Part shown: in pieces, positions 26,215 to 34,739 of the stretch | How positions within the stretch are numbered: position 1 is the first letter of the stretch | Layout: each line of letters begins with the position of its first letter | DNA from: Streptomyces sp. CB02959 | GTDB lineage: Bacteria; Actinomycetota; Actinomycetes; Streptomycetales; Streptomycetaceae | Direction of reading: 5' to 3' | DNA: 64,000 nucleotides | Assembly: GCF_002803155.1 (NCBI RefSeq) | Contig: NZ_NNBP01000012.1 | Span: forward strand, 186,001 to 250,000 | Position numbers and translations under genes: made by a program | The notes under the pieces: model-generated | The model's database searches: none | What the model was told of the DNA's origin: nothing | The model's input: the letters and a program-made list of their open reading frames with translations, nothing else

Positions 26215-26242
26215 GGCCCGGCCGGCAGCGTGCGGCCGGGCC
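26215..26242 (+). terminator. Early-operon terminator
   Basis: A 9-bp perfect stem (26215-26223 with 26234-26242) and ten-base loop, eight bases after the stop of the frameshifted gene and ahead of a convergent gene. A three-codon ATG frame at about 26260 follows, too short to call. Confidence 0.65.
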
Positions 26243-26273
26243 CGAGCACCGGAGACCCACATGCCCGAGTGAG

Positions 26274-27329
26274 TCAAGACGTGCCCGGTGAAATGACAGG
26301 GAATGGGCCCCAAAGGACGTTGGCATTACTCCCAACCTGCACGCCACCGAAGCTGACCGTAGCGTTGGTGACCTGCGCGCCGACGAAGCTGACTGTGCCG
26401 CCGGTGAACTGTGCCTCTGAGAAGCTGACGATCCCGCCGATGAACTTTGCGGCGCCGAAGTGGAGGACGCCGTCGTTGACTTGCGCGTGATTGAACATGG
26501 CCCAGTCGCCGACAAACTGTGCGCCGCCGAAGGTGACCGAGCCGCCGATGAACTGCGCATTGAGGAAGCCGACGGTGTCGCCAGTGAACTGCGCGCCTAC
26601 GAAACTGACCGTGCCGCCGATGAACTTGGCATCCAAGAAGTTGACGGTGTCACCGGTGAACTGCGCGCCACCGAAGTCGACTAAGCCTTCAGTGAAATGT
26701 GCACGGCTGAAGTGTCCGCCGTCGAAGATGGCGCCGGTGAAGTTCAGATTGCGCCCGCACCACGTCGTTGGTGCCGTTGGGTCTTGGAGGTGGTCGCTGA
26801 TCGTTCGGATGATGGTAAGCCGAACCTCCCGCTCGCCTGTCTTGAAGCCAGTTGCAGTGTGTTCGGGCTCGTAAGGCATGCGCAGGTATGCACACAGCAC
26901 GTCGATGCACACCTGCCGCTGTTCGGGCCAGTCATCTGCGAGCCGCGCCATCGCGTACACGCCGGCAAGCCGAACGGCGGCCTGCTCGTGACCTAGCTGC
27001 TCTGCCGCAGCCGAATACCGGTCGGCAAGCTGGCTTGCATCCGCCCGGTGTGCGTCACCCTCCGCGAGGAGTTGCTTGCGGTAGGCGTAGATTCCGGTGA
27101 GGACGGCGCCCACGAGAGTGAGGACGGTAACGGTGGTCTTGATGACGTCGTTGACGTCGACTGGCTTCCCCGTCCGGTTCTGCGCAGTGAGGAGCGTGTC
27201 CGCGCCTTGGTACAGGCCGTAAGCAAGCATTCCCACAACGGCCAGGGCGGTGGGAGCGACGATCCACACGGACCACAGGTGCGGCGTATGGCGCCCTTGT
27301 GGCCGCTGACGCTCTAAGGGGGTAGGCAT
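26274..27329 (-). CDS. Membrane protein with a 12-residue repeat array (pentapeptide-like family), prophage moron
   Basis: The 351-residue protein has two N-terminal membrane helices (about 18-41 and 63-84). A conserved helical linker follows (SAAAEQLGHEQAAVRLAGVY, then EQRQVCIDVLCAYLRMPY), known from actinobacterial pentapeptide-repeat membrane proteins. Residues 210-341 are eleven consecutive 12-residue units of consensus AQFTGGTVSFxG. It is antisense to the surrounding phage genes and uses its own transcription, as morons do. Lysogenic conversion or superinfection exclusion is plausible, but unproven. Confidence 0.82.
   Translation of the reverse strand: MPTPLERQRPQGRHTPHLWSVWIVAPTALAVVGMLAYGLYQGADTLLTAQNRTGKPVDVNDVIKTTVTVLTLVGAVLTGIYAYRKQLLAEGDAHRADASQLADRYSAAAEQLGHEQAAVRLAGVYAMARLADDWPEQRQVCIDVLCAYLRMPYEPEHTATGFKTGEREVRLTIIRTISDHLQDPTAPTTWCGRNLNFTGAIFDGGHFSRAHFTEGLVDFGGAQFTGDTVNFLDAKFIGGTVSFVGAQFTGDTVGFLNAQFIGGSVTFGGAQFVGDWAMFNHAQVNDGVLHFGAAKFIGGIVSFSEAQFTGGTVSFVGAQVTNATVSFGGVQVGSNANVLWGPFPVISPGTS
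26307..26702 (-). repeat. Eleven 36-bp coding repeats
   Basis: Each 36-bp unit encodes 12 residues starting Ala-Gln-Phe or a close variant. Unit length is constant across all eleven copies, while sequence varies, so the array is old rather than freshly amplified. Confidence 0.8.
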
Positions 27330-27459
27330 GGTGTCAAGGATGGATCAGATGCCTTTGTTCGCATGGCCAGTTTGAACAGACTGAGATCGGAGCAAACGGC
27401 CACATCGTCAATGATGCCCTCGCCTACTGGCGCGGCCAGTAGCCCCACCCCACCGCAGC

Positions 27460-27487
27460 GCCCCGCCCGTCCCCGGACCGGCGGGGC
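27460..27487 (-). terminator. Terminator of the small minus-strand gene
   Basis: An 8-bp perfect stem (27460-27467 with 27480-27487) and twelve-base loop directly after the stop of the gene ending at 27489. Confidence 0.5.
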
Positions 27488-27488
27488 G

Positions 27489-27701
27489 TCATCGCGTCCA
27501 CACATCCGGGCCCGGCCCGCGCCACTCAATCAAGGCGAGGTCATCCAGGGCCACCGTGTCCAGGTCGACCCCGGCCCGGCGCAGGAACTCCAACAGGTCG
27601 GCCGGCCCGTACGCCACCCCTACGATCGCGCCCCGAATCGTCACCCGCCAGCCGCCGGACGGCAACGGCGGATGCACCACCACGGGGGGACGCTCGGCCA
27701 T
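27489..27701 (-). CDS. Small prophage protein of unknown function
   Basis: A 70-residue protein (MAERPPVVVHPPLPSGGWRV; then VGVAYGPADLLEFLRRAGVD and a Trp-ending tail). It reads as a compact alpha/beta fold and has GGTGGGGG before the ATG. It lies in the antisense accessory block; no family was recognised. Confidence 0.6.
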   Translation of the reverse strand: MAERPPVVVHPPLPSGGWRVTIRGAIVGVAYGPADLLEFLRRAGVDLDTVALDDLALIEWRGPGPDVWTR

Positions 27702-27756
27702 ACCCCCACCGTGCGCCCACTAAGGCGACGACGCATGTCAACGGCCGTCAGCCGGT

Positions 27757-28002
27757 CTACTTCCCGCGCGAGATCTGCGACGCCCGGTAGCCGCTCGTAC
27801 CGATCTCGGCCCCGATCTCGTCGTACGTCCGCCCCTCACCGTGCGCGCCGAGCACCGCCTGTTGACGGACCTCGCGCACGACCCGGTGCAGCGCCGGCCA
27901 CTCCCGGAGCAAGACCGAAGTCTCCCGCGCCCGCTCGATCGGGTCGGCGATCCCCTCCAGGGCGCGCACCGCCGCGCGCACCGCGTCCGCTTCACCAGCC
28001 AC
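27757..28002 (-). CDS. Small sigma-region-4-like helix-turn-helix protein
   Basis: The 81-residue protein starts at a GTG at 28002 with GGAGG eight bases before. A helical N-terminus (VRALEGIADPIERARETSVL) is followed by a helix-turn-helix (GRTYDEIGAEIGTSGYRASQ). Similar small proteins are common in Streptomyces plasmids and phages. A palindromic operator lies just upstream at 28048-28087, which fits autoregulation and control of the divergent gene at 28186. Confidence 0.65.
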   Translation of the reverse strand: MAGEADAVRAAVRALEGIADPIERARETSVLLREWPALHRVVREVRQQAVLGAHGEGRTYDEIGAEIGTSGYRASQISRGK

Positions 28003-28047
28003 CTCGGCCACCTCCAAACCGGAGAGTACGGCCCGCCCCGGCGGGGC

Positions 28048-28087
28048 GAGAGGGGTACCCTTCACGCGCGAGAGGAGTACCCCTCTC
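28048..28087. promoter_or_regulatory. Palindromic operator pair in a divergent promoter region
   Basis: GAGAGGAGTACCCCTCTC at 28070-28087 is an 18-bp palindrome with one mismatch. A half copy, GAGAGGGGTACCC, is at 28048, and the outer arms also form an 11-bp inverted repeat 18 bases apart. It lies between starts at 28002 (minus) and 28186 (plus). Confidence 0.65.
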
Positions 28088-28185
28088 AACCGTCTGACGC
28101 GCGTCTGCGCGCCGACGACGCCGACAACAACGGCCCCCGGCGTGTGGCTGCACTCCGGGGGCCCGACCAGGAGAGGTGAGTCTCC

Positions 28186-29076
28186 ATGGCCAACGCACAG
28201 CGTAGCCGTATCGCCCTCGGCGGGCGCCTGTCCCGCCGCACCACCGCCCACGCCCCCGCGCGGCCCGCCCCCGCCGCTATCCCGTGGTGGGCCGCCCTGT
28301 TCACCGACGCCGGCCGGCCCATCGTCGCCGTCATCGTCATGGTCATGTGCGCCCCCGGCGAGCACCACCTCGGCGTGCTCGCCGGGTGGGACACCCACCT
28401 CGCCTGGGGCATGGCATCCGTCCTCGCCGCCTATGCCGGCATCGCCGCGGTGGTCGCATCACGCCGCCCGTCCGGCGCGCCAGGCCGCCTCTCGGCCATC
28501 GTCGGCGCGTGGCTGGCCCTCGGCGCAGCCATGGCTGCACAACCCGTGTCGCATCTCTTCGTGACCGGGCATTGGTCGGCGACCCCGTACGCTCCGGCGT
28601 GGCTCGTGATCAGCGTCTCGTGCGTGCCGCCGCTCGTCCTCGGTCACCTGCTGCACCTCGCCGCGACACCCGTCGTCACCCCGTCGAGCAGCGTCGCCGA
28701 CCCGGCGGACGCCCCCGTCGTCGAGCGCGCCGAGGCCCCCACCCCGGCCATGCCTGCAATGCCCCCGACGCCGGAGCAGGCCCCTGCCCCGCAACTCCCG
28801 CCCGCCGAGCCGGCAAAGACGGCAGCGATCGCCTACCGCGACCGTCGGTGCGCAGCGATCCGCCCGCTCTACGACGGCGGCACGCGGCCCGGCACTGCCG
28901 CGATGCGGGATGCGCTCATCGCCGCCGGGCACGGCCGGGTGGGCGACTCCACCATCCGCGGCCAGATCAGGGCTGAGGTCGAGCAGCGCGAGCCCGTGCT
29001 CGCCACGTACCCGCCCGCGCTGCCGACACCGAGCGCAGCATGTGCGCAGCCGGTTCGCGCCGGACTCCAAAGGTAG
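28186..29076 (+). CDS. Four-helix membrane protein with C-terminal helix-turn-helix-like tail
   Basis: The 296-residue protein has four predicted membrane spans (about 45-65, 68-90, 100-122 and 128-150). A Pro/Ala-rich linker and a C-terminal domain (AIRPLYDGGTRPGTAAMRDA, then IAAGHGRVGDSTIRGQIR) follow; the tail resembles a helix-turn-helix. This layout is like the DUF2637/Spd-type proteins of actinomycete plasmids and integrative elements. Here it sits alone, so a spread function cannot be assumed. The operator upstream suggests it is repressed. Confidence 0.65.
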   Translation: MANAQRSRIALGGRLSRRTTAHAPARPAPAAIPWWAALFTDAGRPIVAVIVMVMCAPGEHHLGVLAGWDTHLAWGMASVLAAYAGIAAVVASRRPSGAPGRLSAIVGAWLALGAAMAAQPVSHLFVTGHWSATPYAPAWLVISVSCVPPLVLGHLLHLAATPVVTPSSSVADPADAPVVERAEAPTPAMPAMPPTPEQAPAPQLPPAEPAKTAAIAYRDRRCAAIRPLYDGGTRPGTAAMRDALIAAGHGRVGDSTIRGQIRAEVEQREPVLATYPPALPTPSAACAQPVRAGLQR

Positions 29077-29249
29077 ATTTTTTCGTGTCGCAAAAAGGTG
29101 AGCGCCTAGGTGCCCTGACCTGGGCTTTCGCTATGCATTCCAAGCATCAGAGCATTTGGAAGTTGTGATTCGCTGCTAGAGTCCCCAGCAAGCAAATGTG
29201 TACACCAGCCCCCGCTGGGCGAATGCGGACTCTGCCCACCTAAAGCAGT

Positions 29250-29284
29250 GGCCCGCCCTTGGCGTGCAGGCCAGAGGGCGGGCC
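29250..29284 (+). terminator. Hairpin downstream of the membrane-protein gene
   Basis: A perfect 10-bp GC-rich stem (29250-29259 with 29275-29284) and 15-base loop, 174 bases after the stop at 29076. Confidence 0.6.
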
Positions 29285-29299
29285 AGGTTGGGCAGTTGG

Positions 29300-29328
29300 G
29301 GCCCGGCTAATTAATCCTTAGCCGGGCC
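29300..29328 (+). terminator. Second hairpin before the late genes
   Basis: A perfect 11-bp stem (29300-29310 with 29318-29328), seven-base loop TTAATCC, followed by TCTTCCTT. Best rho-independent-looking terminator in this region. Confidence 0.75.
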
Positions 29329-29743
29329 TCTTCCTTCGTGCCCTTGCTCTGGACGACGCCATCATCGGAAGATCTTGATGACCTCCATGATGAGCCGGAT
29401 CGCAAGCCAGCTCCAGTCCATCGCGGCCTGTCGCCGGTGTCGTCGTCGTTCGTGACGAGGACACACGCAAGGATCTTGATCATCCATAACCCCTCCATGC
29501 CGGCTATACGGCAGTCGTGTTGACGCCATGCCCTCGCGGCGTGGAATCAACAGACCGCCGTACAGCGGTAGAAGAGGCTGCCGCCACCATATACGAGTGC
29601 GCTACCTCCGGATGTCTTGCCGCCTGCAACACCTCTGACTCCTGGGGTATCTCAGTAGGGAATGACGGTCTTTCACATTCCTCCCACACCTCGCCTTGGC
29701 GCGTGCCACGATGCGGCCACCAGCACGCGTCCAAGGGGGGACC

Positions 29744-30196
29744 ATGCGCACACGCGCCACCACCGCGGTACTCGCCGCACTGCTGCCCGTCGCACTCACC
29801 GCGTGCAGCAGCACCGGCGACGGCAAGACGGCGAAGAAGCCGCCCGTGCTCACCACACCGACCAACCACGCGCCCTCGGCCACCGCGGACCAGGCCCGTG
29901 CCGACCTCGAAAAGGCCGTCCGCACCTACACCGCCGCCTACTTCAAACCGGACGTGACGACGGCGTACAGCCTGATCTCCACCCGGTGCCGGGAGCAAAT
30001 CACCAAGCCTGGCCTTGGAATGCTGCTCGACCGCGCCCACAAGGCGAGCGGCGCCCGCACCGTCAAGACGTTCACCATCGACAAGTTCTCGGGGGACATG
30101 GCCCGGGTCTCGTACGGCGTCGGCGAACCGCAGTACGACCAGCACGACCAGCCATGGACGCGCGAGGGCGGGCACTGGCGCTTCGACGCCTGCTGA
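29744..30196 (+). CDS. Lipoprotein, possible lysogenic-conversion or superinfection-exclusion factor
   Basis: The 150-residue protein has a lipoprotein signal: MRTRATTAVLAALLPVALTA followed by the lipidated Cys in a LTAC lipobox. The mature part is a short linker plus an NTF2-like alpha/beta domain (ADLEKAVRTYTAAYFKPDVT, then a Trp-rich end). AAGGGGGG precedes the ATG. Surface lipoproteins next to phage structural genes often block superinfection, but the function here is inferred. Confidence 0.65.
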   Translation: MRTRATTAVLAALLPVALTACSSTGDGKTAKKPPVLTTPTNHAPSATADQARADLEKAVRTYTAAYFKPDVTTAYSLISTRCREQITKPGLGMLLDRAHKASGARTVKTFTIDKFSGDMARVSYGVGEPQYDQHDQPWTREGGHWRFDAC

Positions 30197-30307
30197 CGAC
30201 CGGCCAGCCGCTCCCGGCCAAGGGAGCGGCCCGGCAGGCGACTTGGGGCACCCCCGGCTCCGTGATCTGGAAACTCCGTACCCTCCCGACCAGGGAGGCG
30301 ACCGGGC

Positions 30308-30724
30308 ATGGCAACGAAGATCAACGAGGACATAGCGACCCTGCGGGAGCACGAGGTCCTCCTCATGCACACCCGGCGCCGCATGCCGTTCCGCGACATC
30401 GCCGCCGAGCTGAACATCAACGTCAAGACGGCCTATGAGGCGTGGAAGCGCGGCATGCGCAAGTACGCCGAGGCCGCCGCCGCTGAACGAGACATCGAGA
30501 TCGGCCGGCAACTCGCCACCCTTGAGGCGCTGCTTGACGGCCTCATGCCCAAGGCGATCACCGGGGATGCCCGCGCCGCCGAGGTCATCATCAAGGCGTT
30601 GGACCGGCACGCGCGGTTGCTCGGCCTCGACGCCCCCGTAAAGGTCGACGCCAAGCTGACGGACGCCCTCACGGCCGAAGTCGAGGCCCTCGCCGACGAG
30701 ATCGCCGAGCGGGCCGCCCGGTGA
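30308..30724 (+). CDS. terS: Terminase small subunit
   Basis: The 138-residue protein has an N-terminal helix-turn-helix (RRRMPFRDIAAELNINVKTA) and a helical oligomerisation part (LATLEALLDGLMPKAITGDA). It sits directly before the large terminase with an overlapping stop/start (GTGA), the standard arrangement. It would recognise the phage packaging site. Confidence 0.8.
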   Translation: MATKINEDIATLREHEVLLMHTRRRMPFRDIAAELNINVKTAYEAWKRGMRKYAEAAAAERDIEIGRQLATLEALLDGLMPKAITGDARAAEVIIKALDRHARLLGLDAPVKVDAKLTDALTAEVEALADEIAERAAR

Positions 30725-32070
30725 CCCTCACCGCGGAGCAGCGAGCGCGGCTGGAGCGGATGAGCCCGGCCGCGCTCCGCGCGCTGCGCGACCGCCTCGC
30801 AGACCGGCTCTGGCACGACCGGTGGAACGCGTGGACGCCGTACGAGTGGCAGGTCCCGCCAGCCGAGGTCGAGACGCACGGGATGTGGTTGCAGCTCGGC
30901 GGCCGAGGCACCGGCAAGACCGACGGGTGCGCGCGGTACGTCGTCGAGCACGTCAACGGGCCCCCGTGCGACGACCGCATCCCCGGCGGACACCGGCTCT
31001 CCATCATCGCGCCGACGCAGGGTGACGCGGTCGAGTCGGCGGTCAACGGGCCGTCGGGCCTGCGGGCTCATGACCCGCGGGTGGTGGTGCGGACCACGGT
31101 CGGCGGCACACACGTGCGCTGGCCAAGCGGCGCCGAGGCCAAGTTGTTCGGCGCGCACTCCCCGGACGACATCGAGCGTCTCCGCTCGGGCGGTAACCGC
31201 TGCTTGGTGTGGCTGGAGGAAGCGGCAGCGATGCGTCGGCTTGGCGACGCGCTCACGCACTCGGCGATGGGTCTCCGGCTCGGGCTCCGCCCGCACTACA
31301 TCGCATCGACAACGCCCAAGCCACGCCGCGAAATCCGGGACCTCATCGGGCGGGACGACGTACTCGTCACCCGCGGCCGGACCCGCGACGCGACTCACCT
31401 CCCCGAGCTGATGCGCACCAAGTTGATCGCGCAGTACGCCGGCACCCGGCTGGAGCGACAGGAACTCGACGGCGAGGTCATCACCGATGTCGAGGGCGCG
31501 CTCTGGTCGTGGAGCCTGCTTGACGCCACCCGTGTGGGCGCGATGCCCGACACCGCCCGCCTGGTCGTTGCCGTGGACCCCGCGGCCACCTCGACCGACG
31601 AGGCCGACGAGATGGGCATCATCGTGGCTGGCCTGTCCCAGCAGTACGTACCGGACCGCAACGGCACTGTGCGGCAGCACGGTTACGTGCTCGACGATCT
31701 CTCGGGCCGGATGCCGCCGATCGAGGCGGCCCGCCGAGCGGTGCAGGCGTACCACGCGCACCGGGCGGACGCGATCGTCGCCGAGGTGAACAACGGCGGG
31801 GAGTGGATCGGCACGGTGGTTCGGCAGGTCGACCCGACGGTCAACTACCGTACGGTCACTGCCAGCCGGGGCAAGGCCACCCGCGCCGAGCCCGTCGCCG
31901 CTCTGTTCGAGCAGCAGGCCGCGCACATCGTCAACGGCCTGCCTGGCCTTGAGGAGCAGCTCGCCACCTGGGTGCCGGGCGAGTCCTCGCCCGACCGGCT
32001 CGACGCCATGGTGTGGGCCCTCACCGATCTGATGCTCGCCTCGGCGGGCAACCTCGCCGCGGTCGTATAG
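30721..32070 (+). CDS. terL: Terminase large subunit
   Basis: The 449-residue packaging motor has an ATPase domain with Walker A GGRGTGKT (60-67) and Walker B CLVWLEEAA (161-169). The C-terminal RNase-H-like nuclease has acidic motifs AVDPAAT (D286), AEVNNGG and SPDRLDAMVWAL. The GTG start overlaps terS. All key residues are present. Confidence 0.95.
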   Translation: MTLTAEQRARLERMSPAALRALRDRLADRLWHDRWNAWTPYEWQVPPAEVETHGMWLQLGGRGTGKTDGCARYVVEHVNGPPCDDRIPGGHRLSIIAPTQGDAVESAVNGPSGLRAHDPRVVVRTTVGGTHVRWPSGAEAKLFGAHSPDDIERLRSGGNRCLVWLEEAAAMRRLGDALTHSAMGLRLGLRPHYIASTTPKPRREIRDLIGRDDVLVTRGRTRDATHLPELMRTKLIAQYAGTRLERQELDGEVITDVEGALWSWSLLDATRVGAMPDTARLVVAVDPAATSTDEADEMGIIVAGLSQQYVPDRNGTVRQHGYVLDDLSGRMPPIEAARRAVQAYHAHRADAIVAEVNNGGEWIGTVVRQVDPTVNYRTVTASRGKATRAEPVAALFEQQAAHIVNGLPGLEEQLATWVPGESSPDRLDAMVWALTDLMLASAGNLAAVV

Positions 32071-32080
32071 GAGGCCACCA

Positions 32081-34387
32081 GTGGGACGATTCCGAGACGT
32101 GCTCGACGCCGCCATCGGCCGGCGCGCCGCGCCCGGCGGCGGCCTCGACACCCTGCGGGACCGCCGCCCCGTCACCGTGGCATCCGTCGGCGGACAGCAG
32201 TCGCTCACCCTGGACCTCGACGCCGAGGCCCGCGGGTACGCGCACTCCGCGGTGGCCTACCGGTGCGTGGCGGCCATCGCCGACAACGGCTCGTCGGTGC
32301 CGCTCGTGGTGCGGCGACCGGACGGCGCGGAGATTACGGGGCACCCTGTGGCCGCGCTCTTCAACAAGCGGCCGAACCCCCTGATGAGCGCGAGGGTGTT
32401 CAAGTCCCTGGTCTTGCAACAGAGCGAGTTGGCAGGGCAGGCGTTCGTCTGGCTCGACCGCGGCGAGACCGGGCTCGGCCCGATCACCGCGATGCACCCG
32501 GTGTACGACCCAGTAGACGTGATCGTCTCCAAGCCCCTGGCGCAGCGGCCGACGACCGCTGATCTGGTCGGGTTCGTGATCCGCCGGCTCGACGGGGTTC
32601 AGGTGCCCGTCCTGCCGGACGAGATGCTGTGGCTCCGCTACCCGCACCCGTTCGACCCGCTCGGGTGCCTCGCCCCGTGGAAGGCCGCCCGGCACGCGGT
32701 CGATATGGACGCCTACGCACGGGAGTGGCAGCGCTCCAGCTACGCCAATGGCGCCGCACCGACCGGCGTCCTGTACGTCGGGGACATGGACGAGCGGAAC
32801 CTCGCCGCCACCCGCGCCGCCTGGCGCTCATCCATGCAGGGACCGGCCAACACCGGCAGAACGCTGGTGGTGGGATCCCCGCCCGGATCGCAGGGCAAGG
32901 GCGTCGAGTACGTCCGCGTTGGCTTCACCGCGGAAGAGATGGACTACCTCGAATCGCGAATGGCCAATGCCGCCGAGGTGATGTTGGCGTTCGGCGTGCC
33001 GCACGACTACCTGAGTGCGGGCACGACGTACGAGAACAGGTCGGCGGCCAAGATGACGCTTTGGTCAGACACCATCGTCCCCAAGCTGGAGATCATCGGC
33101 AGCGAGATCGACCGTGTCCTCCTCCCGTCCGACGCCGAGGACGCCGAGTGGGACCTCTCCGGCGTGACCGCGCTGCAAGAGGCGCAGGACTCCGTGGCCA
33201 ACAGGACCCGGGCCTCGGTTTACTCGGACACCCTCACGATCGACGAGGCCCGCGCCGAACTCGGCAAGGAGCCGCTACCGGGAGGGATCGGTGCCCACAC
33301 CCTCACCCCGTACCGCGCGCAGTGGGCGCCCGTCCAAGGTGCGCCCGCCCCCGACGCCGCCCGGTCGTGGGATGTCGACTTTTCCCGCCTGCCCGTCGCC
33401 GAGGATGCGCTCGGCCTGGCGGTCGAGCAGGCCCTCGTCCGTCTGCTGGGGCAGGCGCAGGGCGACGCCCGACCGGCGCCCATCCGGCCCGAGTTGACGC
33501 GTGCCGACGACGCCCCGTCATCGCCGTCACCTGCCGAGGTGGCCGATGCGTACGACGCGTTGGAGACCGCCGGCCGCGCCGCGGTGCGGTCCCTCGCGCG
33601 GGAGCAGCAGACCCGCGTCCTGCGGGATTTCGACCGGCTCATGGGCAAGCCCGTCCGGTCTGCTGCGTGGCTGGACGAGGTGCGAGAGCAGGCGTGCGCG
33701 CTCGCCCGCGAGGACACCGTCCGCCTCGCCCCGCCGGACCCCGAGGAGACGACCGCGGACCGGATGACTGACCTCGACGTAGCGACCGGCCCGGAGGGGT
33801 GGGAGCAGCGCGTCCGGGTGCGGGACCTGTTCGACGGGTCCTACTGGCGGCGCCGGACCCGCGAGGTACTGCGCCCGTTCGTCGAGCGGGCGTGGCGCCG
33901 GGGCGGGGCGTCGATCACCTCGGCGTTCGACCTCGACGAGCCGGCCGTGTCAGGCGCGCTGCGGGACCGCATCGACGAACTCGCCGACCGGGTCACGGCG
34001 ACGACGGAGCAGGTTCTTCGGTCGCAGATCCTCGCGCACGGTGTCGCCGAGGGCGAGTCGGTGCCAGAGCTGCGGGCCCGGATCCAGCAGGTGTTCACGA
34101 ACCTCAGCGACTTCCGGGCAACGATGATCGCGCGGACCGAGACCGTCGGCGGATACAACGCCGCCTCCCACTTGGCCGCGCTCGACGCCGGAGCCGTCCG
34201 CAAGACGTGGCTCGCCACCAACGACCAGCGCACCCGTGAGACGCACCGCGAGGAGAACGGCCGGTCGGTGCCGCTGAATAAGCGGTTCACGCTCACCAAG
34301 AGCCGGTGGCCCGCGGACCCGACCGCGCCCGCGTCCCAGTCGATCCAGTGCCGGTGCGCCCTCACCTACGAGTTCGAGGAGAACTGA
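32081..34387 (+). CDS. Portal protein fused to MuF-like minor head protein
   Basis: A 768-residue protein from a GTG with AGGAGG. Residues 1-400 are an HK97-type portal (YRCVAAIADNGSSVPLVVRR; the VPHDYLSAGTTYENRSA hallmark). After a variable linker, residues about 560-768 form a MuF/SPP1-gp7-type minor head domain (IARTETVGGYNAASHLAALD; ending IQCRCALTYEF). In most phages these are two genes; here they are one polypeptide with no internal stop. The portal half forms the DNA channel and the MuF half should lie inside the capsid. Confidence 0.9.
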   Translation: MGRFRDVLDAAIGRRAAPGGGLDTLRDRRPVTVASVGGQQSLTLDLDAEARGYAHSAVAYRCVAAIADNGSSVPLVVRRPDGAEITGHPVAALFNKRPNPLMSARVFKSLVLQQSELAGQAFVWLDRGETGLGPITAMHPVYDPVDVIVSKPLAQRPTTADLVGFVIRRLDGVQVPVLPDEMLWLRYPHPFDPLGCLAPWKAARHAVDMDAYAREWQRSSYANGAAPTGVLYVGDMDERNLAATRAAWRSSMQGPANTGRTLVVGSPPGSQGKGVEYVRVGFTAEEMDYLESRMANAAEVMLAFGVPHDYLSAGTTYENRSAAKMTLWSDTIVPKLEIIGSEIDRVLLPSDAEDAEWDLSGVTALQEAQDSVANRTRASVYSDTLTIDEARAELGKEPLPGGIGAHTLTPYRAQWAPVQGAPAPDAARSWDVDFSRLPVAEDALGLAVEQALVRLLGQAQGDARPAPIRPELTRADDAPSSPSPAEVADAYDALETAGRAAVRSLAREQQTRVLRDFDRLMGKPVRSAAWLDEVREQACALAREDTVRLAPPDPEETTADRMTDLDVATGPEGWEQRVRVRDLFDGSYWRRRTREVLRPFVERAWRRGGASITSAFDLDEPAVSGALRDRIDELADRVTATTEQVLRSQILAHGVAEGESVPELRARIQQVFTNLSDFRATMIARTETVGGYNAASHLAALDAGAVRKTWLATNDQRTRETHREENGRSVPLNKRFTLTKSRWPADPTAPASQSIQCRCALTYEFEEN

Positions 34388-34388
34388 C

Positions 34389-34739
34389 ATGGCCGCAACC
34401 CTGCTCCGCGGCGAGGTGCCGTGCGTGCTCCAGGCCGCCGAGCACGAGCAGTACCGCGACGCCTACCGGCCGCCGGGAGTCCCGCTGCGCGAGGTGCGCC
34501 GCGGCCCGTACGACGGGCAGAGCGGGGCGGTAATGCGCACCCCGGACGGCAGCCTGCCCCGAACGCTGGTGCTGGCCCGGGGCCGGATCGTCTACGCCCT
34601 CGACCGCGAAGCGGACGGGGTGGCGACGTACCGGTACGCCCCAGCTCTGTCGCCCGCCCACCGGCCGTTGATGGAAGCGGTCGCCGAGCAGTACGCCGAG
34701 CACGCCGCCCGCGGGGCGCAGGAAGGACAGCAGCGATGA
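34389..34739 (+). CDS. Small head-region protein of unknown function
   Basis: A 116-residue protein between portal and protease. It is beta-rich (GAVMRTPDGSLPRTLVLARG, IVYALDREADGVATYRY) with a helical end (LMEAVAEQYAEHAARG). It overlaps the protease start (ATGA). No family was recognised. Confidence 0.68.
   Translation: MAATLLRGEVPCVLQAAEHEQYRDAYRPPGVPLREVRRGPYDGQSGAVMRTPDGSLPRTLVLARGRIVYALDREADGVATYRYAPALSPAHRPLMEAVAEQYAEHAARGAQEGQQR

Larger units (their letters stand above)
29077..29743. other. 667-bp region without a clear gene: two hairpins, possible small RNA and peptides
   Basis: More AT-rich than its surroundings. It holds a promoter-like TTTGGA-N16-TAGAGT (29155-29182) and hairpins at 29250-29284 and 29300-29328. 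On the minus strand lies a 19-residue hydrophobic peptide frame (29362-29421, MDWSWLAIRLIMEVIKIFR) overlapping a 58-residue frame (29307-29483). The region separates early from late genes, so late-promoter activity would also be expected here. Confidence 0.4.
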
